The position numbers and the translations under genes were made by a program. A model generated the notes under the pieces. The model worked only from the letters and a program-made list of their open reading frames with translations, was not told the DNA's origin and did not search any database. A stretch of 23,068 nt of DNA, from NCBI GenBank assembly GCA_043719155.1, contig JAYSUJ010000039.1, positions 1-23,068 on the forward strand. Direction: 5' to 3'. The stretch comes from JBBQKQ01 sp043719155 (GTDB taxonomy: Bacteria > Patescibacteriota > Minisyncoccia > Phycocordibacterales > UBA5272). This document shows positions 1-6,671 of the stretch, piece after piece. Positions within the stretch are counted from its first letter, which is position 1. Every line of letters begins with the position of its first letter.

Positions 1-36
1 CAACCGCCGCTTTTATATTTTTCCAATTTTTGTTTC

Positions 37-42
37 TATAAT
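37..42 (+). promoter_or_regulatory. Putative -10 box of the first gene
   Basis: A TATAAT hexamer lies 19 nt before the ATG at 62, giving a predicted short leader of about 13 nt. No Shine-Dalgarno sequence is seen in the A/T-only stretch between them. The -35 region is not convincing. Confidence 0.45.
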
Positions 43-61
43 ATAAAAGTAAAAATATATT

Positions 62-544
62 ATGCATAGTGAAGAAAAGATGTTTAAAATCCAAGACAGG
101 ATAGAAGACCTAAGAAATAAAAATTTTAAAATAGAGGCGTTTTATTTTGCCTCACAGATTATTGAAAACATATTGCTACAAATTTTAGATGCTAGGCAAA
201 ATTCTTTTTTTGTAGCAAGGTTAGAGCGAGACAAAGAAAGTTTTAGGCGAGGGCGTAGACGTCGTGAAAGTGCTAAACCTAGGCTAGAGGAAAAAACTTT
301 GGGTGAGTTAATAGGAAAGTTTATAAAAATCTGTGACGACGAAAATTTGACTTTAGATCTGCAAGACATAAATTACTTTCGTAAAAAAATAGTACATCAA
401 ATTTTTAGTGCTGAGCTGGACACTATCAATGCTGAGGCCGATACATTTCACGAGATGTATGAAAGTGTTTACACTCGTCTTATTGCCTTTTATATCAAGA
501 TGCTAAATACCGAGATGGAGTATTTGGACGATCAGTTGGGGTAG
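62..544 (+). CDS. Uncharacterised protein with HEPN-like RxxxxH motif
   Basis: I do not recognise the family with certainty. The 160-residue protein is mostly charged and helical in character, with no signal peptide or membrane segment. Residues 62-68 are very basic (RRGRRRR), and the segment FRKKIVHQIF carries R107-x4-H112, which fits the RX4-6H signature of HEPN ribonuclease domains (known for the family). However, the residue after the Arg is Lys rather than the usual Asn, Asp or His, so HEPN is only an inference. It lies about 100 bp upstream of a Fic gene and a type I restriction operon on the same strand, a typical place for a defence or toxin gene. Its own -10 box lies at 37-42. A plain nucleic-acid-binding helical protein is the alternative. 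Confidence 0.6.
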   Translation: MHSEEKMFKIQDRIEDLRNKNFKIEAFYFASQIIENILLQILDARQNSFFVARLERDKESFRRGRRRRESAKPRLEEKTLGELIGKFIKICDDENLTLDLQDINYFRKKIVHQIFSAELDTINAEADTFHEMYESVYTRLIAFYIKMLNTEMEYLDDQLG

Positions 545-600
545 TAAAAGCTCTAAAAACCGTAAATTGTAGCAAAAATACAGCTAAATTTACGTTTTAC

Positions 601-628
601 TTGCAATTTCTTGTAAATTGTGTATAAT
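601..628 (+). promoter_or_regulatory. Putative promoter of fic
   Basis: TTGCAA at 601-606 and a perfect TATAAT at 623-628 are separated by 16 bp. The predicted start of transcription is near 635, just before the ATG at 644. A GTG at 620 in the same frame lies inside this promoter, which argues against it being the translation start. Confidence 0.5.
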
Positions 629-643
629 ATATGGAGTATATTT

Positions 644-1528
644 ATGATAAAAAATAATCAAAAACATAAAAAATTGGTTGAACTCAGAAAAAAATATCAA
701 TCATTGAAGTCTGGAAAAGAGGGACTTTTAAACATGCTTGAAGAAGTAGAGCTTGCAGAGTCAGTCTATAACTCAAACGCTATAGAGAATTCTACTTTGA
801 CTTTGCCTGATACAGAAAGAATACTGCTTGATTTAGAAGTATCAAAAGACTACACGCTACGCGAAGTTTTTGAAGCTAAAAATTTAGCCAGAGTTTATGA
901 GTATTTAAAAATTAAGAAAGATGTAGTAATTTTAAATCAGGAAACTATTCTCTTTCTCCATGGACTGCTCATTGGTGGTATAGACGACAGTATTGCAGGC
1001 AGATGGAGGAAAGAGTATGAATATGTGCGTGTAGGGTCGCATACAGCCCCCGCACCAGAGCATATTGTACGCATGATAGAGGTGCTACTCCATGAGTATA
1101 AAACAAATCAAGAGTTAAATTTTTTTCAAAAAATTGCCTATTTTCACTTACAGTTTGAGACAATACACCCGTTCAATGATGGTAACGGCCGTATTGGTCG
1201 CGTACTTATAAACATGCAACTACAAGAATTTGGTTATCCAAATATAATTATTCGCGACAAGGAAAAGCAGTTGTATTATAAAACTTTTAAAGATTTTAGA
1301 GAAAAAAATGCCACTAAAAGTATGGAACAAGTTATTTACCTGTCATTGTCAGAAGGTCTAAATAAGAGGTTGGCTTATCTGGAGGGTAAAAGTATAATCA
1401 CGCTTTCTGAGTATGCAAAGCAAAAGTCTATCCCATTAGCAAACCTTATCAACCAAGGTGGCAGACAAACCATACCAGCATTTCGCGAGCGAGGTGTGTG
1501 GAAAATAGGTGTATCTTCGGTGGTATAA
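644..1528 (+). CDS. fic: Fic family protein (class II, self-inhibited)
   Basis: Fic proteins transfer AMP from ATP to a hydroxyl group on a target protein. The catalytic motif HPFNDGNGRIGR is complete at residues 175-186 (His175 as general base, Asp/Gly-Asn-Gly-Arg loop for ATP). Near the N-terminus SNAIEN at 44-49 matches the inhibitory helix signature (S/T)xxxE(G/N), placing it in class II, where the Glu blocks the active site from within the same protein. A C-terminal winged-helix-like segment follows, as is common in this class. The ATG at 644 is chosen because GGAG at 632-635 lies 8 nt upstream; the GTG at 620 falls in the promoter. At 294 residues it is slightly short for the family. 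It ends 7 nt before hsdM and may share regulation with the restriction operon; target unknown. Confidence 0.9.
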   Translation: MIKNNQKHKKLVELRKKYQSLKSGKEGLLNMLEEVELAESVYNSNAIENSTLTLPDTERILLDLEVSKDYTLREVFEAKNLARVYEYLKIKKDVVILNQETILFLHGLLIGGIDDSIAGRWRKEYEYVRVGSHTAPAPEHIVRMIEVLLHEYKTNQELNFFQKIAYFHLQFETIHPFNDGNGRIGRVLINMQLQEFGYPNIIIRDKEKQLYYKTFKDFREKNATKSMEQVIYLSLSEGLNKRLAYLEGKSIITLSEYAKQKSIPLANLINQGGRQTIPAFRERGVWKIGVSSVV

Positions 1529-1529
1529 T
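1521..1529 (+). promoter_or_regulatory. Extended -10 promoter of hsdM, leaderless
   Basis: TGGTATAAT is a perfect extended -10 element (TGnTATAAT). Its last base is 6 nt before the ATG at 1536, so transcription would begin at or beside the start codon and the mRNA would be leaderless. It overlaps the end of fic (stop at 1526-1528). No good -35 box is seen, which is typical of extended -10 promoters. Confidence 0.5.
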
Positions 1530-1535
1530 ATATAC

Positions 1536-3110
1536 ATGAAAGAAACCAAAGATTTAAATAATAGACTCTGGGCCGCCGCAGAGCAACTTCGCGCCAATGG
1601 GAGCTTAAAATTAAATGAAATAGCCGAGCCTATACTAGGGCTGATATTTTTAAAATTTGCAGATTTAAAGTTTAAAAATAAAACAAAAGAACTTGTCGAA
1701 AAAAATGCACAAACTAGTGGTCGTAAAAAGCCAATTTCCAAAGATGACTATGTTTCAAGTGGAGTATTATATATTCCAGAAAAGGCCTCATTTGAATATT
1801 TGTTAACACTGCCCGAAAGTGAAAACATTGGCAAAGAAATTAATGAAGCTATAAAAATAATAGAGCAAGAAAACGCCGAACTTTCTGGTGTACTGCCAAA
1901 CAATTATTCAAATATTTCCAACAAAGTCGCGGAAAATTCGCGACTACTTCTCGTCTTGCTAAAAAGTTTCAACCAAATTCCTGAAACTATTTCCGGGGAC
2001 GCTTTTGGTGAGATTTACGAATTTTTCTTGGGTGAATTTGCAAGGTCAGAGGGACAAAAAGGTGGCGAATTTTTCACTCCTCAGTCTATTGTAAAGCTGA
2101 TTGTAGAAATTTTAGAGCCTTATAATGGCAAAGTTTTTGACCCAGCTTGTGGCTCGGCTGGTATGTTTGTAGCTTCTGCCAAGTTTGTAAAAGAGCATAG
2201 TAAAAATGACCAAAACATCATGAACAAAGTCCAGATATTTGGCCAAGAAAAAGGTGAGGGTAATGTGAAAATAGCCAAGATGAACTTGGCAATACACGGT
2301 CTTTCTGGAAAGATAGATGTGGTTAATTCTTTTTATGAAGACTCGTTTAACTCTGTGGGCAAGTTTGACTATGTTTTGGCCAACCCACCTTTTAATGTAA
2401 AAGGCAAAGACAAAAATAAACAAATAGTTATCGACGAGGCAAAACTAAAAGACGACGCGCGCTACAATTTTGGTTTGCCGCTAACAGGTAAAAATGAAAT
2501 TATAAATGGAAACTATTTGTGGATACAAATGTTTGCGAGTTGTCTTTCTGACACAGGTCGGGCCGGATTTGTTATGTCCAACGCTGCGAGTGATGCTGGC
2601 AATGCAGAAGGAAAAATACGCGAAAAACTTGTCAACTCAAGTGTGGTGGACTGTATTGTTTCTGTCGGTCCAAATATGTTTTTAAATGCAACGCTCCCTT
2701 GCACTTTATGGTTTTTTGATAAAAGAAAAAAGGGAACAGACAGAGAGAAGAAAATACTTTTTATAAATGCAACTGAAATATATACAGTAGTCGACCGCGC
2801 CCACAACACTTGGAGTGGAGATCAGATAATAGAAATATCTGAGATTGTAAAAAGTTACAGAGAAGAAGAGGGCAGTAAAAAGTACAAAGACGTAAAAGGT
2901 TTGTGTAAAGTTGCGACAATAGAAGAGGTGCAAAAGTCTGGGTTCAGTTTGAACCCCGGACGATATGTGGGCACTGTCGAGGTCGAGCAGTCAAAAGAAA
3001 ATTTTACAGAAAGTATGCAAAAACTACAAACAGAATTTTTAAATTTAACCAAAGAGGCCCACACATTAGAAAAGAAAATTACTGAGAATTTTAAAAAATT
3101 AAATATATGA
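1536..3110 (+). CDS. hsdM: Type I restriction-modification system, methylase subunit HsdM
   Basis: HsdM methylates adenine N6 in the sequence recognised by HsdS, using S-adenosylmethionine, and is also part of the restriction complex. The N-terminal helical domain (residues 8-150, with EPILGLIFLKFADLKF) is typical of HsdM. The SAM-binding motif I is FDPACGSAGMF at 201-211 and the catalytic motif IV is NPPF at 283-286. EFFTPQSIVKLIVEIL just before motif I is a family hallmark. The C-terminal part contains the ENFTESMQKLQTEFLNL helix expected to contact HsdS. The ATG at 1536 is chosen over a GTG at 1509, which would overlap fic. The length of 524 residues is normal. Its TGA overlaps the dinD start (ATGA at 3107-3110), indicating coupled translation. 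Confidence 0.95.
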   Translation: MKETKDLNNRLWAAAEQLRANGSLKLNEIAEPILGLIFLKFADLKFKNKTKELVEKNAQTSGRKKPISKDDYVSSGVLYIPEKASFEYLLTLPESENIGKEINEAIKIIEQENAELSGVLPNNYSNISNKVAENSRLLLVLLKSFNQIPETISGDAFGEIYEFFLGEFARSEGQKGGEFFTPQSIVKLIVEILEPYNGKVFDPACGSAGMFVASAKFVKEHSKNDQNIMNKVQIFGQEKGEGNVKIAKMNLAIHGLSGKIDVVNSFYEDSFNSVGKFDYVLANPPFNVKGKDKNKQIVIDEAKLKDDARYNFGLPLTGKNEIINGNYLWIQMFASCLSDTGRAGFVMSNAASDAGNAEGKIREKLVNSSVVDCIVSVGPNMFLNATLPCTLWFFDKRKKGTDREKKILFINATEIYTVVDRAHNTWSGDQIIEISEIVKSYREEEGSKKYKDVKGLCKVATIEEVQKSGFSLNPGRYVGTVEVEQSKENFTESMQKLQTEFLNLTKEAHTLEKKITENFKKLNI

Positions 3111-3950
3111 AAATGGAAATGATACATTCTCTGACAAATAACTTTGAGTCCAGTAGTCACAAGTCCGACGATGGATTAGAATTTTGGTTGGCACGAGACT
3201 TGCAGCATTTGTTGGGTTATGCAAAATGGGAGAACTTTATTTCTGTTATCAACAGAGCTAAAACAGCTTGCGAAATATCTGGACAAGTTTGTCAAGACCA
3301 TTTTCCTGATATCAGGAAAATGGTGGACATAGGATCTGGCGCACAAAAAGAAATAGAAGATTTTATGCTTACGCGCTACGCCTGTTATCTGATTGCCCAA
3401 AATGGTGACTCAGCCAAAGAAGCAATTGCATTTGCTCAAGCATATTTTGCCGTGCAGACTAGAAACGCAGAACTTATTAATAAAAGACTAGAAGAATTAG
3501 AGAGAATACAGGCTCGTAAAAAACTTACTGTAACAGAAAAAGAACTATCTACAGTTATATTTCAACAAACCAAAGGTAGCCAAAATTTTGCCCTCATACG
3601 AAGCAAAGGTGACATAGCTTTTTTTGGAGGCAAGAGCACGGCAAATATGAAAATAATTTTGGAATACAGGGAACAGTCCTATTGCTGACTTTATGCCAAC
3701 CATACTTTTAAAAGCCAAAGATTTTGCAACCGAGATAACCATACACAATGCCAAAGACAAAAAGATGTACACAGAAACTCAAATATCCAATGAACATGTT
3801 ATAAACAACAAAGTAGTGCGAAACACTCTTATTTCGCGTGGCATAGTACCTGAAAGTTTGCCTGCAGCAGAAGACTTGAAAAAGGTGGCAAGGAAGGTTG
3901 AGGGTGAAAGTAAAAAAGACATTAAAAAGTTGATTTCAAAGAAAGATTAA
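3107..3950 (+). pseudogene. dinD: DinD-like (DNA-damage-inducible protein D), frameshifted
   Basis: The first frame (3107-3688) matches the DinD family: a BRO-N-like domain with EFWLARDLQHLLGYAKWENF, then the typical ISGQVCQDHF, KEIEDFMLTRYACYLIAQNGD and FAQAYFAVQTR segments. The second frame (3693-3950) continues the family with MPTILLKAKDFATE, EHVINNKVVRNTL and PESLPAAEDLKKV. The two parts join only if the reading frame moves by +1 between about 3650 and 3688; the second frame is open from 3657 and reads GNSPIADFMP just before its ATG. A natural fission, a pair of small deletions or sequencing indels are all possible. In E. coli DinD inhibits RecA filament activities, and its relatives often accompany type I restriction systems. 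It sits between hsdM and hsdS with 4-nt and 1-nt junctions, so it is part of this operon. Confidence 0.85.
3297..3324. repeat. 28-bp perfect palindrome inside dinD
   Basis: The left half is ACCATTTTCCTGAT and the right half is its exact reverse complement, with no spacer, centred on GATATC. It encodes the segment around DHFPDIRKMVD. See the finding. Confidence 0.9.
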
Positions 3951-3951
3951 T

Positions 3952-5229
3952 ATGCAACTCTCAAAAGAACAAATTAAAAATGGGTGGAGGGTGGTGAAGT
4001 TGGGTGAGGTTGTTACCATACTTGATGGTGACAGAGGTTCAAATTACCCTAAACAAAATGAGTTTTTTGATAATGAATTTTGTTTATTTTTAAATACTAA
4101 AAATGTCTCAGGCCAAACTTTTGATTTTCAAGAGAAAATGTTTATAACGAAAGAAAAAAGTGAGCTGTTACGTAAAGGTAAAATGTTAAGAGGTGACTAT
4201 GTATTAACGACAAGGGGTACTCTCGGAAATTTCGCATACTATTCTGATAAAATTACATACGAAAATGTTCGGATTAATTCAGGTATGGTAATTTTAAGAA
4301 CAGAAAATGTTATCTTAAATAATAAATTTTTAGGACAATATTTAAACTCATCATTTTTTAAAAAACAAGTTTCATCTAGAGCCTCTGGAAGTGCTCAGCC
4401 TCAGCTTCCCATTAGGGACTTATCTACTTTTGAAATTCCACTACCTCCACTAAAAATTCAAGAAAAGATTGCTGGGGTTTTGTGTGCCTTTGACGACTTG
4501 ATAGAAAACAATGACAGACGCATAAAAGTTTTAGAGGCAATGGCACAAAAGCTATACACGCAGTGGTTCGTCAATTTCAAATTCCCCGGACACGAAAAAA
4601 CAAAAATGGTTGACTGTGAAAATCCTGATTTTGGTATGGTTCCAGAGGGGTGGGAGGTAAAGAAGCTGGGAAATATTTGTGAGATAGTACTGGGTGGTAC
4701 GCCTAGTAGAGCCAAAGAAGAATATTGGGAAAACGGAAATATTCCTTGGATTAATTCTGGAGCAGTAAACAATTTTAGAATTACAAAAGAAAGTGAATTC
4801 ATAACTGAATTAGCGCTTAAAAAATCAGCAACAAAGCTACTTCCGAAAAAAACAACTGTACTTGCTATAACTGGTGCAACACTTGGGCAAGTCAGTTTAA
4901 CTGAAATAGAGTGTTGTGCAAATCAGTCAGTAATAGGGGTTTACGATAAAGACAAAGTATTAGATTTGTATATTTATTTAAAAATAAATGAAATTATAGA
5001 ATCAATAATTTCTCATGCAAATGGAGGTGCCCAACAACATATAAACAAAGATGTTGTAAACAATGTTTTGGTGATAATACCAGAAGAAAAAATTCTTCTG
5101 AATTTTAATAAAATTGTAGATCCAATTTTCGAAGAAATTTCAAAACTACTTTTTACTAATCAAAACCTAAAAAAGTCTCGTGATTTTTTAATTCCGCAGT
5201 TAGTCAGTGGGAGGGTTGGAATAAGATAA
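3952..5229 (+). CDS. hsdS: Type I restriction-modification system, specificity subunit HsdS
   Basis: HsdS recognises a two-part DNA sequence and holds the HsdM and HsdR subunits. The protein has two target recognition domains. The first opens with GWRVVKLGEVVTILDG (about residues 12-27) and ends at LPPLKIQEKIAGVL. A central conserved helix follows (CAFDDLIENNDRRIKVLEAMAQKLYTQWF). The second opens with EGWEVKKLGNICEIVLGGTP and ends in a conserved tail (FLIPQLVSGRVGI). The GW..KLG..... openings are the expected internal repeats. At 425 residues it has normal full length. The recognition domains, especially the second, are more AT-rich than hsdM and hsdR, consistent with domain exchange between HsdS alleles. 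It starts 1 nt after dinD and is followed after 4 nt by a membrane-protein gene. Confidence 0.95.
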   Translation: MQLSKEQIKNGWRVVKLGEVVTILDGDRGSNYPKQNEFFDNEFCLFLNTKNVSGQTFDFQEKMFITKEKSELLRKGKMLRGDYVLTTRGTLGNFAYYSDKITYENVRINSGMVILRTENVILNNKFLGQYLNSSFFKKQVSSRASGSAQPQLPIRDLSTFEIPLPPLKIQEKIAGVLCAFDDLIENNDRRIKVLEAMAQKLYTQWFVNFKFPGHEKTKMVDCENPDFGMVPEGWEVKKLGNICEIVLGGTPSRAKEEYWENGNIPWINSGAVNNFRITKESEFITELALKKSATKLLPKKTTVLAITGATLGQVSLTEIECCANQSVIGVYDKDKVLDLYIYLKINEIIESIISHANGGAQQHINKDVVNNVLVIIPEEKILLNFNKIVDPIFEEISKLLFTNQNLKKSRDFLIPQLVSGRVGIR

Positions 5230-5233
5230 ATTT

Positions 5234-5725
5234 ATGGATAATTATTTAGCACATTGCGAAAAATTTCACCAACATGGTGAAGTGTTTGTCACAATTTTGT
5301 CAGGGGTTCTTGTTTTTGTTATTTCACAATTTTTACTTGAACTAGTGATTAAACCAGTTGTTAATCATAAAAAAATTATCGCCAAAATTGATAATAAGCT
5401 AAAATATTATGATAATGTGGTTACCAATCCCCCGATTGGAGGTGTATATGATGTGCATAGTAAAGAGAAATACATGGAAGCAACAAATGCATTTAGAGAT
5501 TTATCTTGTGACTTAGAATCTAGTTTTAATACAATACCACTGAAATTTTGCTGCTGTCTTCTGAATATTGTTAGAAACAAAAATGAAATTAGAAAGTCCG
5601 CAATCAATCTAATTAAACTTTCAAATTTTTCTGGTCAGTATGATAAAACTGGAACGGTAGATGTACTCCTGCTTGCTAGTAATGCAATTGACGAGGTGAA
5701 AAAAAACTTGAAGATAGAAAATTAA
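5234..5725 (+). CDS. Single-pass membrane protein of unknown function in hsd operon
   Basis: No function is known to me. The 163-residue protein has one strong membrane segment near the N-terminus (about residues 15-40, GEVFVTILSGVLVFVISQFLLELVI), followed by KPVVNHKKIIAKID and a helical cytoplasmic-looking domain. The segments AFRDLSCDLESSFNTIPLKF and EIRKSAINLIKLSNFS resemble a loose group of small bacterial membrane-anchored proteins with a RxLxxELxxxxNxIP...NLIxLSN pattern, recalled rather than searched. A CCC cluster lies at about residues 105-107. It begins 4 nt after hsdS and ends 2 nt before the next gene, so the three are probably co-transcribed. AT content and codon choice are closer to the next gene than to hsdM or hsdR, suggesting that both arrived as a pair. 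An anchor for the neighbouring nuclease-like protein is a guess. Confidence 0.8.
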   Translation: MDNYLAHCEKFHQHGEVFVTILSGVLVFVISQFLLELVIKPVVNHKKIIAKIDNKLKYYDNVVTNPPIGGVYDVHSKEKYMEATNAFRDLSCDLESSFNTIPLKFCCCLLNIVRNKNEIRKSAINLIKLSNFSGQYDKTGTVDVLLLASNAIDEVKKNLKIEN

Positions 5726-5727
5726 AA

Positions 5728-6669
5728 ATGAAAGTACAAAAATTATTTTTGAATGAAATAAAAACAAGTCTAACTAAATTAGATTCAAACGGAGAGTCTT
5801 TAAAATATCCAAATTTTTGTAAGTATTACATTAGATGTGCGATGGGTATACACGAAAGAAAATATTTTGAAGATATCTGCACACGTACAAAGGAATATTT
5901 GGATGAAGATTTTGATAAAAAAGCTCAGAAAAATTTTCACCAAAGGTCATGGGAAATGTATATGGTAAATCTAATGCTAAATAATAGTAAAAGTTTGGTT
6001 GTTCCAGATAAACAAGGGGATGCGGATATAAAATTTGAAGTTATGAATAATAAAACTTTACATGTTGAGTGTGTTGCACCAAAGAAAGGAGAAGATGGTA
6101 ATATAAAGTCAGTTGCGGATCGTGAAATCTATGATGGAAAATTTACGATTTATGATAGTGAACCTCATAAATTTATTATAAGACTTTGCAATTCTTTGCT
6201 TGAAAAATTTGAACAATACCAACGGAGGTTATTATCTGGAAAAGTTTTAATAACTGATCAGTATGTAATTGCAATAAATATGGACATTGTTACTGCAGAT
6301 TATATTAAAATGAGTGACGTACTAAGTTACTTTAGTTTTTATGGATACGAAATAGAAAAAATATCCTATGACCAAGTTTCTACAAAGGTATATGAAAATA
6401 CAACATGGTCCAGAGAAATTATTCAAAGTCCAATAGTAATTAATGGAGAAAAAAAAGATATACATATTCCATTGGTTTTTCTAAATACTAAAATTGGTTT
6501 GGGTATAAGTGGAGTAATTTTGTCTTTTCATAAAGTTATAAATAATGTAATTGAAGAAAGAATTTTACATTTTATACATAATCCAGATGCTCAAAATCCA
6601 GTAGACAGGTCTGAGTTTGCATTTATGAACCAATACTTTTTAAGTAAAAAAATGGTAAAATATAAGTAA
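5728..6669 (+). CDS. Putative PD-(D/E)XK-like nuclease in hsd operon
   Basis: Not a named family that I can assign with certainty. The 313-residue soluble protein contains QRSWEMYMVNLML (Glu76), then GDADIKFE (Asp98, Asp100), then LHVECVAPKKGE (Glu114). The order helix-Glu, (G)xD, beta-strand, VECVAP matches the core of PD-(D/E)XK phosphodiesterases, and it recalls unnamed proteins with WE.Y..., GPDF and IEAVAP motifs. The usual Lys of ExK is absent (ExV); Lys119/Lys120 lie nearby but are not at the standard position. The C-terminal half (residues 180-313) has no motif that I recognise. The gene sits 2 nt after the membrane protein and 2 nt before hsdR. It may be an accessory nuclease of the restriction system or an independent defence effector; neither is shown by the sequence. 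Confidence 0.75.
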   Translation: MKVQKLFLNEIKTSLTKLDSNGESLKYPNFCKYYIRCAMGIHERKYFEDICTRTKEYLDEDFDKKAQKNFHQRSWEMYMVNLMLNNSKSLVVPDKQGDADIKFEVMNNKTLHVECVAPKKGEDGNIKSVADREIYDGKFTIYDSEPHKFIIRLCNSLLEKFEQYQRRLLSGKVLITDQYVIAINMDIVTADYIKMSDVLSYFSFYGYEIEKISYDQVSTKVYENTTWSREIIQSPIVINGEKKDIHIPLVFLNTKIGLGISGVILSFHKVINNVIEERILHFIHNPDAQNPVDRSEFAFMNQYFLSKKMVKYK

Positions 6670-6671
6670 AC

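Noticed and set aside
620..643. GTG start at 620 for fic
   Set aside because: It overlaps the TATAAT box, and the ATG at 644 has a well-placed GGAG.
1924..1944. AGTCGCG...CGCGACT inverted repeat in hsdM
   Set aside because: Only a 7-bp perfect stem in coding sequence; this can arise by chance over 23 kb and nothing else supports it.
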